Assembly: GCA_018969935.1 (NCBI GenBank)
Contig: JAGWXJ010000052.1
Location: 1 to 11,797 of the forward strand
Reading direction: 5' to 3'
Source of the DNA: Alphaproteobacteria bacterium
Lineage (GTDB): Bacteria; Pseudomonadota; Alphaproteobacteria; Micavibrionales; UBA1664
DNA length: 11,797 bases
The number at the start of each line of letters is the position of its first letter. Position 1 is the stretch's first letter. The notes under the pieces are model-generated. The model did no database searches, was not told the DNA's origin, and worked only from the letters and a program-made list of their open reading frames with translations. This document shows positions 1 through 7,060 of this stretch, one piece after another. Position numbers and translations under genes: made by a program.

Positions 1-80
1 GCAATCTCACGGCTGATGATTTGGCAAAGGCTATCGCCGCAAACCCGAAGCCTGAACTGCTACACCCGTACTTCGGCTAA
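1..80 (+). CDS. C-terminal end of an unidentified protein (partial)
   Basis: An open frame read from base 3 runs in from the left edge and stops at TAA (78-80). It encodes about 25 residues ending in LLHPYFG. The composition, with an alternating helical stretch (LTADDLAKAIAANP), looks like a genuine protein tail, but it is too short to identify. It is the only plus-strand gene supported in the window. It ends convergently against the minus-strand lipoprotein gene: the two stop codons share the four bases CTAA, so there is no room for a terminator between them. Confidence 0.5.
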   Translation, partial: NLTADDLAKAIAANPKPELLHPYFG

Positions 81-229
81 CGCGGGGGCGGCAGTGCCGC
101 TTCCACGTCCGCCATCGTATCCTTGAAAACGGGGCAATCAGCGCCTTTTTGCGCTGTTGTTGGCGTTTGCGCGCAGCCTGCGCACAGCAGGCTCAAGGTA
201 AAAAAGGCGGTCAGGCAAAAGGGTTTCAT
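77..229 (-). CDS. Small predicted lipoprotein, 50 aa
   Basis: This short minus-strand frame runs from ATG at 229 to TAG at 77-79. The N-terminus is a compact signal peptide: Lys2, a hydrophobic core (residues 4-15), then LLCAGC with Cys19 as the likely lipidated residue. The -3 residue is Cys rather than the preferred Leu, so the lipobox is slightly off consensus. The mature part would be only about 32 residues, with a second cysteine (CPVFKD) and a proline-rich end (PPPR). Its ATG overlaps the TGA of the upstream gene as ATGA, which suggests translational coupling. It is probably exported to the periplasm and anchored in a membrane. I do not recognise the family. Small lipoproteins of this type are often missed by gene callers, and a chance frame remains possible. 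Confidence 0.6.
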   Translation of the reverse strand: MKPFCLTAFFTLSLLCAGCAQTPTTAQKGADCPVFKDTMADVEAALPPPR

Positions 230-603
230 GCGTCTGGCGTTGTGGCAGGCTGTACGGCCTGTTGGTCATGTCCGCCCATGATAGCCTTTCTTATTTCTTC
301 CTTGATAGCGTCTTCTATCTTCTGGCGCTCCTCGGGTGGCAGGGCCGCCAGCTGTTCTTCGGTCAGTTTATGTGCGGCAAGGTACGATGCGCGGATTTTC
401 TCGGCAATCGTCATGCTCTGGAATTTCATGAACTTCTCGGCAGCGGCATTTTTGGGTGCAGGGGCCTCGGCTTTTGTCCCCACATCGGTGCGCGCATCCG
501 CAAGCATGTCGCTAAAATTCGTAACGCGGCTGCCAGCGCTTTGTTTGCTCAAGCCCGGTACCGCCGCGCCGGTAGTATTGCCATAAATTGCAAGGTCGTT
601 CAT
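226..603 (-). CDS. Uncharacterised charged helical protein, 125 aa
   Basis: The frame is open further upstream, to 882, but that part lies wholly within the nuclease gene and reads like a shadow. The first sensible start is the ATG at 603, 52 bases after the nuclease stop. Residues 1-55 are low-complexity (Gly, Ala, Ser, Pro) and probably disordered. Residues 56-108 form a charged, predicted-helical block containing FMKFQSMTIAEKI, then LTEEQLAALPPEERQKIEDAI and an EEIRKAI end. This TPEE/LPPEER style of module is familiar from hypothetical alphaproteobacterial proteins, but I cannot attach a function. There is no signal peptide or membrane segment, so it is probably cytoplasmic. An 8-bp inverted repeat (658-665 with 610-617) lies just upstream of the start and could partly hide the weak GGCAGGCAG ribosome-binding site. 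The stop is coupled to the lipoprotein start (ATGA). Confidence 0.75.
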   Translation of the reverse strand: MNDLAIYGNTTGAAVPGLSKQSAGSRVTNFSDMLADARTDVGTKAEAPAPKNAAAEKFMKFQSMTIAEKIRASYLAAHKLTEEQLAALPPEERQKIEDAIKEEIRKAIMGGHDQQAVQPATTPDA

Positions 604-655
604 GTCTGCCTGCCTGTCTGCAAAAACCCAGGCAATAGCTGCAATTTTTATGCCA

Positions 656-1240
656 TTACAGGCAGTCGCTCGGGCGCGGGCGCGTGGGGTCGTTGCTTCG
701 GCACGCACGGTAATGGGCGGGGCTTTCAACGGCCATATCCCAGAGGCCAAGCCGCTGGCTTTGGGCATAAGCCTCATCGGCGGCATAAAGCCCGCCGCTA
801 TAGCGCTTGTATTCATACACGGCACCGGCACGCACCATGGTGCGGCCAAGGTCGTAACCGCCGGCCTCGCATTGAGCCACAAGCCGCTTGTAGCGGTCGA
901 TATCCTGTATTGTGCAGGTCACGGTACGCCCTTGCGTAATGCTGACCATCAAATCCCGCGCGGCAAGCCCGCAGCGCACTTTATAACCGTCCTTCGTGCA
1001 GGTCTGGTCCAGTTCGGGCGCATCAATCCCGAAGATGCGTATGGATTGCGATTTGCCGTTGAATGTAATCCGTATCGTATCCCCGTCATGCACGTGGGCG
1101 GGGCCGCTCAGGCGCATGCCCCTTGCAAGTTCGCCGCTCTGGTGTGGTGCGGGTGCTGCCTGCATGTTGAAGGCTGCGCGCAGGGCAAAAGCCATGCCGA
1201 TGCCAAGGCCGATAGCGATGATGGTGTTGCTTGTTTTCAT
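656..1240 (-). CDS. Staphylococcal nuclease-like (thermonuclease family) protein, exported
   Basis: This is a 194-residue SNase-fold endonuclease, expected to cut DNA and RNA at phosphodiester bonds with calcium. An N-terminal hydrophobic segment (residues 7-24) after Lys2 indicates a signal peptide or membrane anchor, so it acts outside the cytoplasm. The catalytic set is complete when aligned to the S. aureus enzyme: DGDT (52-55) with Asp54 for Asp21, Arg68 for Arg35, Asp73 and Glu76 in the motif RIFGIDAPE for Asp40 and Glu43, and Arg119 in YKRLVA for Arg87. Cys81, 90, 109 and 124 could form disulfides. The C-terminal part holds the usual Y..A...A...GLW helix. The ATG is only about 20 bases after the rpsO terminator and has no clear Shine-Dalgarno, so its promoter may overlap the rpsO end or it may depend on readthrough. 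The substrate and physiological role (nutrient scavenging, extracellular DNA) are inference. Confidence 0.9.
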   Translation of the reverse strand: MKTSNTIIAIGLGIGMAFALRAAFNMQAAPAPHQSGELARGMRLSGPAHVHDGDTIRITFNGKSQSIRIFGIDAPELDQTCTKDGYKVRCGLAARDLMVSITQGRTVTCTIQDIDRYKRLVAQCEAGGYDLGRTMVRAGAVYEYKRYSGGLYAADEAYAQSQRLGLWDMAVESPAHYRACRSNDPTRPRPSDCL

Positions 1241-1259
1241 GGGTGTATGACGGGCTAGT

Positions 1260-1288
1260 AAAAACCCCGCCTTTGGGGCGGGGTTTTT
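1260..1288 (-). terminator. Intrinsic terminator of the rpsO transcription unit
   Basis: A perfect inverted repeat with arms AAAAACCCCGCC and GGCGGGGTTTTT surrounds a 5-base loop. On the minus strand it is a GC-rich stem followed by five U, starting 4 bases after the rpsO stop. The symmetric A and T flanks mean it could also stop plus-strand transcription. It ends the long infB-rbfA-truB-rpsO run and separates it from the nuclease gene. Confidence 0.9.
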
Positions 1289-1292
1289 AAGA

Positions 1293-1562
1293 TTAACCGC
1301 GGATGCCGAGTTTCTTGATGAGTTCGGCGTAGGTTTTTTCGTCCTTGCGCTTCAGGTAGTCCAGAAGCGTACGGCGGTTGGAAACCATTTTGAGAAGGCC
1401 ACGGCGGGAAGAAACGTCCTTCTTGTGGACTTTCATATGTTCCGTGAGTTCGTTGATACGGTCTGTCAGAAGGGCAACTTGCACTTCCGGTGAACCCGTG
1501 TCTTTTGCACCGCGTTGGTGCGTTTTGATTACGTTTGCCTTGCGGGCAACTGCTTTCGACAT
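1293..1562 (-). CDS. rpsO: 30S ribosomal protein S15
   Basis: The product is 89 residues, the exact usual length of bacterial S15. S15 binds the 16S rRNA central domain early in 30S assembly and contributes to a bridge with the 50S subunit. Diagnostic sequence includes TGSPEVQVALLTDRINEL (residues 22-39) with the conserved TGSPE, then HKKDVSSRRGLLKMVSNRR and LLDYLKR. The start at 1562 is fixed by a strong Shine-Dalgarno (AAAGGAGAG) and by the family N-terminus. The gene begins 11 bases after the truB stop and ends at a strong terminator. The usual next gene, pnp, is absent. S15 commonly represses its own translation by binding its mRNA leader, and a candidate leader hairpin lies immediately upstream. 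Confidence 0.98.
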   Translation of the reverse strand: MSKAVARKANVIKTHQRGAKDTGSPEVQVALLTDRINELTEHMKVHKKDVSSRRGLLKMVSNRRTLLDYLKRKDEKTYAELIKKLGIRG

Positions 1563-1573
1563 CGCTCTCTCCT

Positions 1574-2509
1574 TTAAAAGAGGTTGAACACACGCTCAGG
1601 TTTAACCTCGCCGCCTTCAAGTCTGACCATCGCCACAGCCACGCCGTTACTGCTAACGGCAAGGAAGGGGCCAAGGTCGGCGCCATCGGGCAACCGGTCG
1701 GCATTCATTCGGGATAGAAAATTCAACCCCATGCCGCGCCTGAGCCTTGCTGCTTCCGCTTCGTCAACCGCCAGTGCCGGGATGTCGTCCAGCACGGTTT
1801 GGACAGGCTGCAAAACAGCTTTCGGGTCGGGTTTTACACCTTCATCCCTGAACAAGTCCAGTGAAATCGCGTCTTCTATGGCAAAAGGGCCTACACGGGT
1901 CCTGATAAGGGTGGTGATGTACCCGCACACGCCAAGCGCATGCGCTAGGTCCCGCGCCAGCGCCCGCACATAGGTGCCTTTGCCGCATACCATGTGCAGG
2001 CGGGCGGTATCCTGCGTGGCTTCAAGCAGCTTCAGGTCAAATATTTCAACGGGGCGGGGGGCTATCTCCACGGCCTCGCCGGCTCTCGCAAGGTCATAGG
2101 CGCGCTGGCCGTCTATCTTGATGGCTGAATACTGCGGCGGCACCTGCAATACATGCCCGATAAAACGGGGCAGGGCGGCCTTGATGGCCTCGGGCGTCGG
2201 TCGGGCATCGCTCGTGGCAATAACTTGCCCCTCGGCGTCCTGCGTATCGCGGCTTTCACCCCACGTAATCGTAAAATCGTATTCCTTGTCGGCGTCCATG
2301 GCATAGGCAACTGTCTTGGTGGCCTCGCCAAGCGCGATGGGCAAAACGCCGCTGGCCAGTGGGTCAAGTGTGCCGCCATGGCCTGCCTTTTCAGGGTGCC
2401 ACGCCCGTTTGACGGCACCCAAGGCGGGCGTTGAGCCGATACCGGCAGGTTTATGGAGGTTCAGCCACCCGTGCAGCGGGAAGCGCTCACGCTTCGCTGT
2501 CTTCGTCAT
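1574..2509 (-). CDS. truB: tRNA pseudouridine(55) synthase
   Basis: TruB isomerises U55 to pseudouridine in the T-loop of most tRNAs and also helps tRNA fold. The protein is 311 residues from the ATG at 2509. The catalytic motif GHGGTLDPLASGVL contains the nucleophile Asp49. GWLNLHKPAG (residues 14-23) precedes it, and the family block QVPPQYSAIKIDGQRAYDLAR and KGTYVRALARDLA follow. The C-terminal part (about 240-311) matches the small PUA-like tail found in this family. The frame is open to 2575, but the extra 22 residues are Ser/Lys-rich and lie inside rbfA, so I prefer 2509. That still overlaps the rbfA end by 23 bases, which suggests translational coupling. No strong Shine-Dalgarno is seen. 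Confidence 0.95.
   Translation of the reverse strand: MTKTAKRERFPLHGWLNLHKPAGIGSTPALGAVKRAWHPEKAGHGGTLDPLASGVLPIALGEATKTVAYAMDADKEYDFTITWGESRDTQDAEGQVIATSDARPTPEAIKAALPRFIGHVLQVPPQYSAIKIDGQRAYDLARAGEAVEIAPRPVEIFDLKLLEATQDTARLHMVCGKGTYVRALARDLAHALGVCGYITTLIRTRVGPFAIEDAISLDLFRDEGVKPDPKAVLQPVQTVLDDIPALAVDEAEAARLRRGMGLNFLSRMNADRLPDGADLGPFLAVSSNGVAVAMVRLEGGEVKPERVFNLF
1580..1609 (-). promoter_or_regulatory. Candidate S15 leader hairpin upstream of rpsO
   Basis: On the minus strand GAGGTT (1609-1604) can pair with AACCTC (1585-1580) around an 18-base loop. The loop also allows an alternative GGTT/AACC pairing near its 5' side. The stem lies inside the last truB codons and is followed by UUUUAAAGGAG, so it sits directly before the rpsO ribosome-binding site. 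Autogenous S15 control from leader structures is well established, with differing structures across bacteria. Assignment here rests only on position and pairing. Confidence 0.35.
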
Positions 2510-2870
2510 GGATCTGCTTGATGATGCGCTCGATTTTATCGGCTTGCCCGAAGCTTTCATCGGCCTTGAAAACAAGGCGCGGCGTAAACTTCATTTTCAT
2601 CTGGCGGGCAATTTCCTTCTGGAAGTAGAAGGCTTCCTCGTTCAGCGCATCCACAATCTCGCCCACGTTGTAGCCGCCCAGCGGCATCACGAACACGGTT
2701 GCGTTTTTAAGGTCTGGCGCAATGCGCGCTTCCGTCACCGTAATCAGGCCCGAATTGATGAGGGCAGGGTGGTCAAAGCCGCCATGCTGCAAGGTCGCGG
2801 AAATGACGTGGCGAAGTTCCTCGCCTACGCGCAATTGCCTTTGGCCTGCTGGCTGTTTTCTTTGCTTCAT
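2487..2870 (-). CDS. rbfA: 30S ribosome-binding factor A
   Basis: RbfA is a KH-fold protein that binds immature 30S subunits and is needed for 16S rRNA 5'-end maturation and cold adaptation. The 127-residue product has the family start QRQLRVGEELRHVIS (residues 10-24), then GLITVTEARIAPDLKNATVFVMP with the conserved V-T-x-V/A-x-x-s-x-D-L pattern, and the helix LNEEAFYFQKEIARQMKMKFTP leading to PRLVFKADES. It starts 23 bases after the infB stop and overlaps truB, in the canonical infB-rbfA-truB order. The ATG at 2870 has no strong Shine-Dalgarno, so translation probably relies on coupling from infB. Confidence 0.97.
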   Translation of the reverse strand: MKQRKQPAGQRQLRVGEELRHVISATLQHGGFDHPALINSGLITVTEARIAPDLKNATVFVMPLGGYNVGEIVDALNEEAFYFQKEIARQMKMKFTPRLVFKADESFGQADKIERIIKQIHDEDSEA

Positions 2871-2893
2871 GGCTTGCTACCGTTCGGCTTTGC

Positions 2894-5425
2894 TTATGCC
2901 ACGCTGCGCTGTTCGGAGATGACGTCGAAGCACTCGATGACATCGCCTGCGCGGATATCTTCGTAGTTTTCAAAGGCCATACCGCACTCGGTACCTTCCT
3001 TGACTTCCTTGACTTCATCCTTGAAGCGCTTGAGGGTCTTGAGCTTGCCTTCATGGATAACCACGTTGTCGCGCAACAGGCGTACCTTGGCCCCGCGTTT
3101 GACAAAGCCAGTGGTAACCATACAGCCGGCAATCTTGCCAACCTTGGTGATGTTGAACACCTCGCGGATTTCCGCGTTGCCGATGAACTCCTCGCGCAAG
3201 GTGGGCGAGAGCATACCGCCCATCAGTGCCTTAACGTCGTCGATGACGTTATAGATGATGGAATAGTAACGGATATCCACGCCGTTCTTGGCGGCAAGGT
3301 CGCGCGCTTGGCTGTTTGCGCGCACGTTGAAGCCGATGATAAGCGCCTTGGAACCGGATGCGAGCGATACATCGCTCTCGGTAATCCCGCCAACGCCCGA
3401 ATGCAGGACGTTGATGGCAAGGTCCGCGTTGTCCTCGTCAATCTTGCGCAAGGAACCTGCAATAGCTTCCACCGAACCATGCACGTCGCCTTTGACGATG
3501 ACGGAAAGGGTGGTCTTGCCGCCTTCCTTGGCGGTAGCGAACATCTGCTCGATGGTCTGGCCACGGCTTGCCGTGATTTGCGCTTCGCGTTTTTTGCGGG
3601 CGCGGTACTCGGCAATGTCGCGGGCCTTGGCTTCGTTTTCTACAACCACGAAGTCGTCACCGGCATCGGGCGTACCCGTAAGGCCAATAATCTCTACAGG
3701 CTGGCCGGGCACGGCTTCTTTAATCTGCTTGCCTTGGTCGTTAAGGATAACGCGTACGCGGCCCCACTCGGCGCCGGTCACGAAGATATCGCCGCCTTTA
3801 AGTGTACCTTTGGATACCAGCACAGTGGCAACGGAACCGCGGCCCGTTTCCATGCGGGCTTCAACAACCGTACCAACGGCATGGCGGTCTGGGTTGGCTT
3901 TCAGGTCCAGCACTTCCGCTTGCAGCAGGATGGCTTCCTCAAGTTTGTCGAGGCCCATTTTCTTCTTGGCCGATACTTCAACCACAAGCGTTTCGCCGCC
4001 CATGTCTTCAACGATGATTTCGTGTTGCAGCAGGTCCTGCTTCACGCGCATCGGGTTGGCATCGGGCAGGTCGATTTTGTTGATAGCCACAATCAAAGGC
4101 ACTTTAGCGGCCTTGGCGTGGTTCAGCGCCTCGATGGTCTGGGGCATGATGCCGTCATTGGCGGCAACAACCAGCACCACGATATCCGTGATGTTGGCGC
4201 CGCGTGCGCGCATTTCGCTGAATGCCGCGTGGCCCGGTGTATCGAGGAACGTGATTTTTTTACCCGAAGGCGCGGTAATCTGGTACGCGCCGATGTGCTG
4301 GGTAATGCCGCCGGCTTCACCAGCCACAACGTTGGTGGAACGCAGCGCATCAAGCAACGATGTTTTGCCGTGGTCAACGTGGCCCATGATGGTAACAACA
4401 GGCGGGCGGTTGATGAGGCTTTCATCGGTATCGACTTCACCTTCAATGCCCGTTTCAACGTCACCCTCGGTCACGCGTTTGACCTTGTGGCCGAACTCGG
4501 TGGCGATCAGCTCGGCTGTATCGGCATCGATGGATTGCGTAATGGTCGCCATCACGCCCATTTTCATGAGGGACTTGATAACGTTGCCCGAACGCTCGGC
4601 CATACGGTTCGCAAGTTCCTGCACCGTGATGGTTTCAGGCAGGATAACCTCGCGCACCACTTTCTTGGACGGGTCGACTTCGATGGTCTTGTTCTTGCTC
4701 TTCTGGCGCGCGCGGCGGACAGACGCAAGCGAACGGCCATGGTCGCCTTCAAAGTCTTCTGTCAGGGCTTGCGTAACTGTCAGGCGGTTATGGGCGCGCC
4801 ATTCATCATCGCGTGTTTTCTTGGCGGTGGCGTCGGTGCCTTTGCGCTCCATCGCCTTTTTCATGCGGTCGCGGTAGCTCTCGCTGCTCTCGTCGTCACC
4901 GGCGGGGGCAGGGCCAGCACCGAAGTCGCGCACCGTCTGGGTACGGACGATTTTGCTGGCGGCCTCTTGGCGCTTGGATACGGCGTCTTGGCGGCCGCGT
5001 TCGATTGTTTTTGCCTGCTCGAGTTCAGCCGCGCGGATTTTCTCCAGCTCCTCCAGTTCTTTCTGGCGGGCGGTTTTAATGGGCTCCATCGCGGCGGGGC
5101 CGATTTCGGCGGCATTCGGCTTGGGCTGTGCGGGTTCTTTGTCCTTGTTGGCCAGCGCCTCTTTGAGGGCGCGTGCGCGGGCTTCGCGCTCGCTGTCGCT
5201 AAGGCCCTTTTGCGCGGCGTCTTCAGCCGGCTTGTCAGGGCCCGTGCTGCGCTGGCGACGCACTTCAACGGCAACAGCCTTCGTACGGCCGCCCGAGAAG
5301 CTCTGGCGGACTTGGCCTGCGGCGGACCCGCTGGTGCCGATCGAGGCCCCGGGTACGTTGCTCTTGAGGCTCAGGGTTTTACCCGAGAGTGTAAGCTTGC
5401 CGCCTTTGTTTTCGTTGTCGCTCAT
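2894..5425 (-). CDS. infB: Translation initiation factor IF-2
   Basis: IF-2 is the GTPase that brings fMet-tRNA to the 30S subunit and promotes 50S joining. The 843-residue product shows a basic lysine-rich start (residues 1-60) with SGKTLSLK and an RRQRS stretch typical of alphaproteobacterial IF-2. A long charged linker (about 70-245) follows, including a probable coiled coil near 118-160. The IF2_N domain is at about 255-305 (ITVQELANRMAERSGNVIK). The G domain carries G1 GHVDHGKT (348-355), G2 GGITQHIGA (372-380), G3 DTPGH (395-399), G4 NKID (449-452) and G5 SAK (485-487). The C-terminal domains include SVIVKGDVHGSVEAI and GCMVTTGFVKRGAKVRLLRD. The ATG at 5425 follows a GGAAAG ribosome-binding site. 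The upstream 123-bp spacer is highly structured, and the usual ylxR gene is missing from it. Confidence 0.98.
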   Translation of the reverse strand: MSDNENKGGKLTLSGKTLSLKSNVPGASIGTSGSAAGQVRQSFSGGRTKAVAVEVRRQRSTGPDKPAEDAAQKGLSDSEREARARALKEALANKDKEPAQPKPNAAEIGPAAMEPIKTARQKELEELEKIRAAELEQAKTIERGRQDAVSKRQEAASKIVRTQTVRDFGAGPAPAGDDESSESYRDRMKKAMERKGTDATAKKTRDDEWRAHNRLTVTQALTEDFEGDHGRSLASVRRARQKSKNKTIEVDPSKKVVREVILPETITVQELANRMAERSGNVIKSLMKMGVMATITQSIDADTAELIATEFGHKVKRVTEGDVETGIEGEVDTDESLINRPPVVTIMGHVDHGKTSLLDALRSTNVVAGEAGGITQHIGAYQITAPSGKKITFLDTPGHAAFSEMRARGANITDIVVLVVAANDGIMPQTIEALNHAKAAKVPLIVAINKIDLPDANPMRVKQDLLQHEIIVEDMGGETLVVEVSAKKKMGLDKLEEAILLQAEVLDLKANPDRHAVGTVVEARMETGRGSVATVLVSKGTLKGGDIFVTGAEWGRVRVILNDQGKQIKEAVPGQPVEIIGLTGTPDAGDDFVVVENEAKARDIAEYRARKKREAQITASRGQTIEQMFATAKEGGKTTLSVIVKGDVHGSVEAIAGSLRKIDEDNADLAINVLHSGVGGITESDVSLASGSKALIIGFNVRANSQARDLAAKNGVDIRYYSIIYNVIDDVKALMGGMLSPTLREEFIGNAEIREVFNITKVGKIAGCMVTTGFVKRGAKVRLLRDNVVIHEGKLKTLKRFKDEVKEVKEGTECGMAFENYEDIRAGDVIECFDVISEQRSVA

Positions 5426-5449
5426 GTCAGTCTTTCCAATAATGACTAG

Positions 5450-5529
5450 GGGTATACACCCAATTTACTCAAAGTGAAAGCTTTTCAGCCGCTTTCAAGG
5501 CCTCCCCAACCCCCCGTAAGGGGTTGGGG
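5450..5529 (-). other. Three tandem hairpins in the nusA-infB spacer
   Basis: In minus-strand order the spacer holds three hairpins. The first is a perfect 10-bp stem, CCCCAACCCC with GGGGTTGGGG around TTACGG (5529-5504). The second is a perfect 7-bp stem, TGAAAGC with GCTTTCA (5497-5475). The third is a small 4-bp stem, GGGT with ACCC (5461-5450), about 25 bases before the infB start. None has a following U-run, so none reads as a standard terminator. They could be RNase processing sites, mRNA-stability elements or an attenuation/translation-control region for infB. The pairings are seen directly; the roles are inferred. Confidence 0.55.
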
Positions 5530-5548
5530 GCGGATTGCATAAAATAAA

Positions 5549-7057
5549 CTAGGCTGCCGCTTCCGCGTCGCCAGTCTGTTCTTGGCCGAACCAGTGGGCA
5601 CGGGCCGCCATGATAAGGCGGTTGGCCTGCTGTTCGTTCATCTTCTCGGCACCAAGGATTTCAACCAGTTCGTCGGCTGCAAGGTCGCCGAGGTCGTCGC
5701 GCGATTTGACGCCTTTTTCAGCCAGTTTGATGATGGTGTCGAAATCGAGGTTTTCAAAGCCGATGAGGTCGTCTTTGATGCCAAGGGCTTTCTTCTTCTC
5801 GTCAAACTCGCGGGCTTTGGCTTCCAGCCAGTTTTTGGCACGCTGTTGCAGCTCGGCGGCAACATCTTGGTCAAAGCCTTCGATGGAGATGAGTTCGTCG
5901 ATTTGCGATTCAGCAATCTCCTCGACCTTCTTGAAGCCTTCGGCAACAAGCAGGTGGGCGATAACGTCATCAACGTCCAGTGCTTCCGTGAAGAGGGCCG
6001 TACGGATGCGCGTTTCTTCGGCGCGGCGTGCGGATTCTTCTGCTTCCGTCAGGATGTCGATATCAAGGCCCGTAAGGATGGATGCAAGGCGCACGTTCTG
6101 CCCGCGGCGGCCGATGGCAAGGCTGAGCTGCTCGTCGGGTACAACCACGTCAATACGGCCTTCTTCTTCATCAAGCACCACTTTGGCGACTTCAGCAGGC
6201 GCAAGGGCGTTGACGATGAAGGTCGCGATATCGGGGCTCCATGGCACGATGTCGATTTTCTCGCCCTGAAGTTCCTGCACAACGGCCTGCACGCGGGAAC
6301 CGCGCATACCAACGCAAGCGCCAACGGGGTCGATGGAATGATCGCGCGTGTAAACGGCAATCTTCGCGCGGGAACCGGGGTCACGCGCCACGGCCTTGAT
6401 CTCGATAAGGCCATCGTAAATTTCAGGCACTTCCTGCTTGAACAGGGCAGCCATGAAACCGGGGTGCGTACGCGACAGGAAAACCTGCGGGCCGCGTGCT
6501 TCCTTGCGTACATCATAAATGTAGCAACGAACGCGGTCGTTCGGCTTGAAGTGTTCGCGGGGGATGCACTCGTCACGGCGAAGCACGGCCTCGCCTTTGC
6601 CGAGGTCGATGGTCACGTTGCCGTATTCCACGCGCTTGACGGCGCCGGATACGATTTCGCCCATACGGTCCTTGAATTCTTCGTACTGCTGCTCGCGCTC
6701 GGCATCGCGCACTTTCTGGATGATGACCTGTTTTGCGGTCTGCGCGGCAATACGGCCGAAGTCGATCGGCGGCAGGTCGTCAATCAGCACGTCGCCGACT
6801 TTCGCATCGGTCTTGATGCGTTTGGCTTGGGCAACCGTCAGTTCGGAACCCTCGTTCTCGATGGTTTCGACAACCATGCGGTAACGCTTGAGGCTGATAG
6901 CGCCGTTTTTGCGGTCGATGGATGCGCGGATGTCCTGATCGTAGCCGTATTTCGTACGGCCCGCTTTCTGGATGGCTTCCTCCATCGCAACAAGCACAAC
7001 CTCGCGGTCGATGTGCTTTTCACGGGCGACAGTGTCGGCAACGTGTAAGATTTCCAT
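5549..7057 (-). CDS. nusA: Transcription termination/antitermination protein NusA
   Basis: NusA binds RNA polymerase and nascent RNA, and modulates pausing, intrinsic termination and antitermination. The 502-residue product has the N-terminal polymerase-binding domain (about 1-125), an S1 domain (about 133-200, with FLSRTHPGF at its end), KH1 with GACVGMRGSRV (246-256), and KH2 with LAIGRRGQNVRLA (313-325). Two C-terminal helix-hairpin-helix acidic repeats are centred on about 365-415 and 440-488, as in proteobacterial NusA. The ATG at 7057 lies 3 bases after the rimP stop, with an AAAGGG ribosome-binding site inside the rimP end, so the two are co-translated. NusA often controls its own operon, and the terminator in the rimP leader would be a natural target; this is inference. 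Confidence 0.98.
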   Translation of the reverse strand: MEILHVADTVAREKHIDREVVLVAMEEAIQKAGRTKYGYDQDIRASIDRKNGAISLKRYRMVVETIENEGSELTVAQAKRIKTDAKVGDVLIDDLPPIDFGRIAAQTAKQVIIQKVRDAEREQQYEEFKDRMGEIVSGAVKRVEYGNVTIDLGKGEAVLRRDECIPREHFKPNDRVRCYIYDVRKEARGPQVFLSRTHPGFMAALFKQEVPEIYDGLIEIKAVARDPGSRAKIAVYTRDHSIDPVGACVGMRGSRVQAVVQELQGEKIDIVPWSPDIATFIVNALAPAEVAKVVLDEEEGRIDVVVPDEQLSLAIGRRGQNVRLASILTGLDIDILTEAEESARRAEETRIRTALFTEALDVDDVIAHLLVAEGFKKVEEIAESQIDELISIEGFDQDVAAELQQRAKNWLEAKAREFDEKKKALGIKDDLIGFENLDFDTIIKLAEKGVKSRDDLGDLAADELVEILGAEKMNEQQANRLIMAARAHWFGQEQTGDAEAAA

Positions 7058-7060
7058 GGG

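Noticed and set aside
604..882. N-terminal extension of the 125-aa protein to 218 residues
   Set aside because: The extra 93 codons lie in the spacer and inside the nuclease gene in another frame, with Arg/Ala/Pro-rich shadow composition. The ATG at 603 gives a sensible protein.
1255..1704. 149-codon minus-strand frame across rpsO and the truB end
   Set aside because: It is an out-of-frame shadow of rpsO and truB, both firmly identified.
2510..2575. Upstream start for truB at 2575
   Set aside because: The added 22 residues lie within rbfA, are not typical of TruB, and would make a long overlap. The ATG at 2509 fits the family N-terminus better.
3053..5449. Very long plus-strand open frame (798 codons) and a second one (3288-4877, 529 codons) opposite infB
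   Set aside because: Both lie antisense to a clearly identified IF-2 gene, show no recognisable domain, and are rich in residues produced by the reversed codon pattern. They are reading-frame shadows.
5582..7048. 488-codon plus-strand frame opposite nusA
   Set aside because: It mirrors nearly the whole nusA gene, has no domain or plausible ribosome-binding site, and fits a codon-bias artefact.
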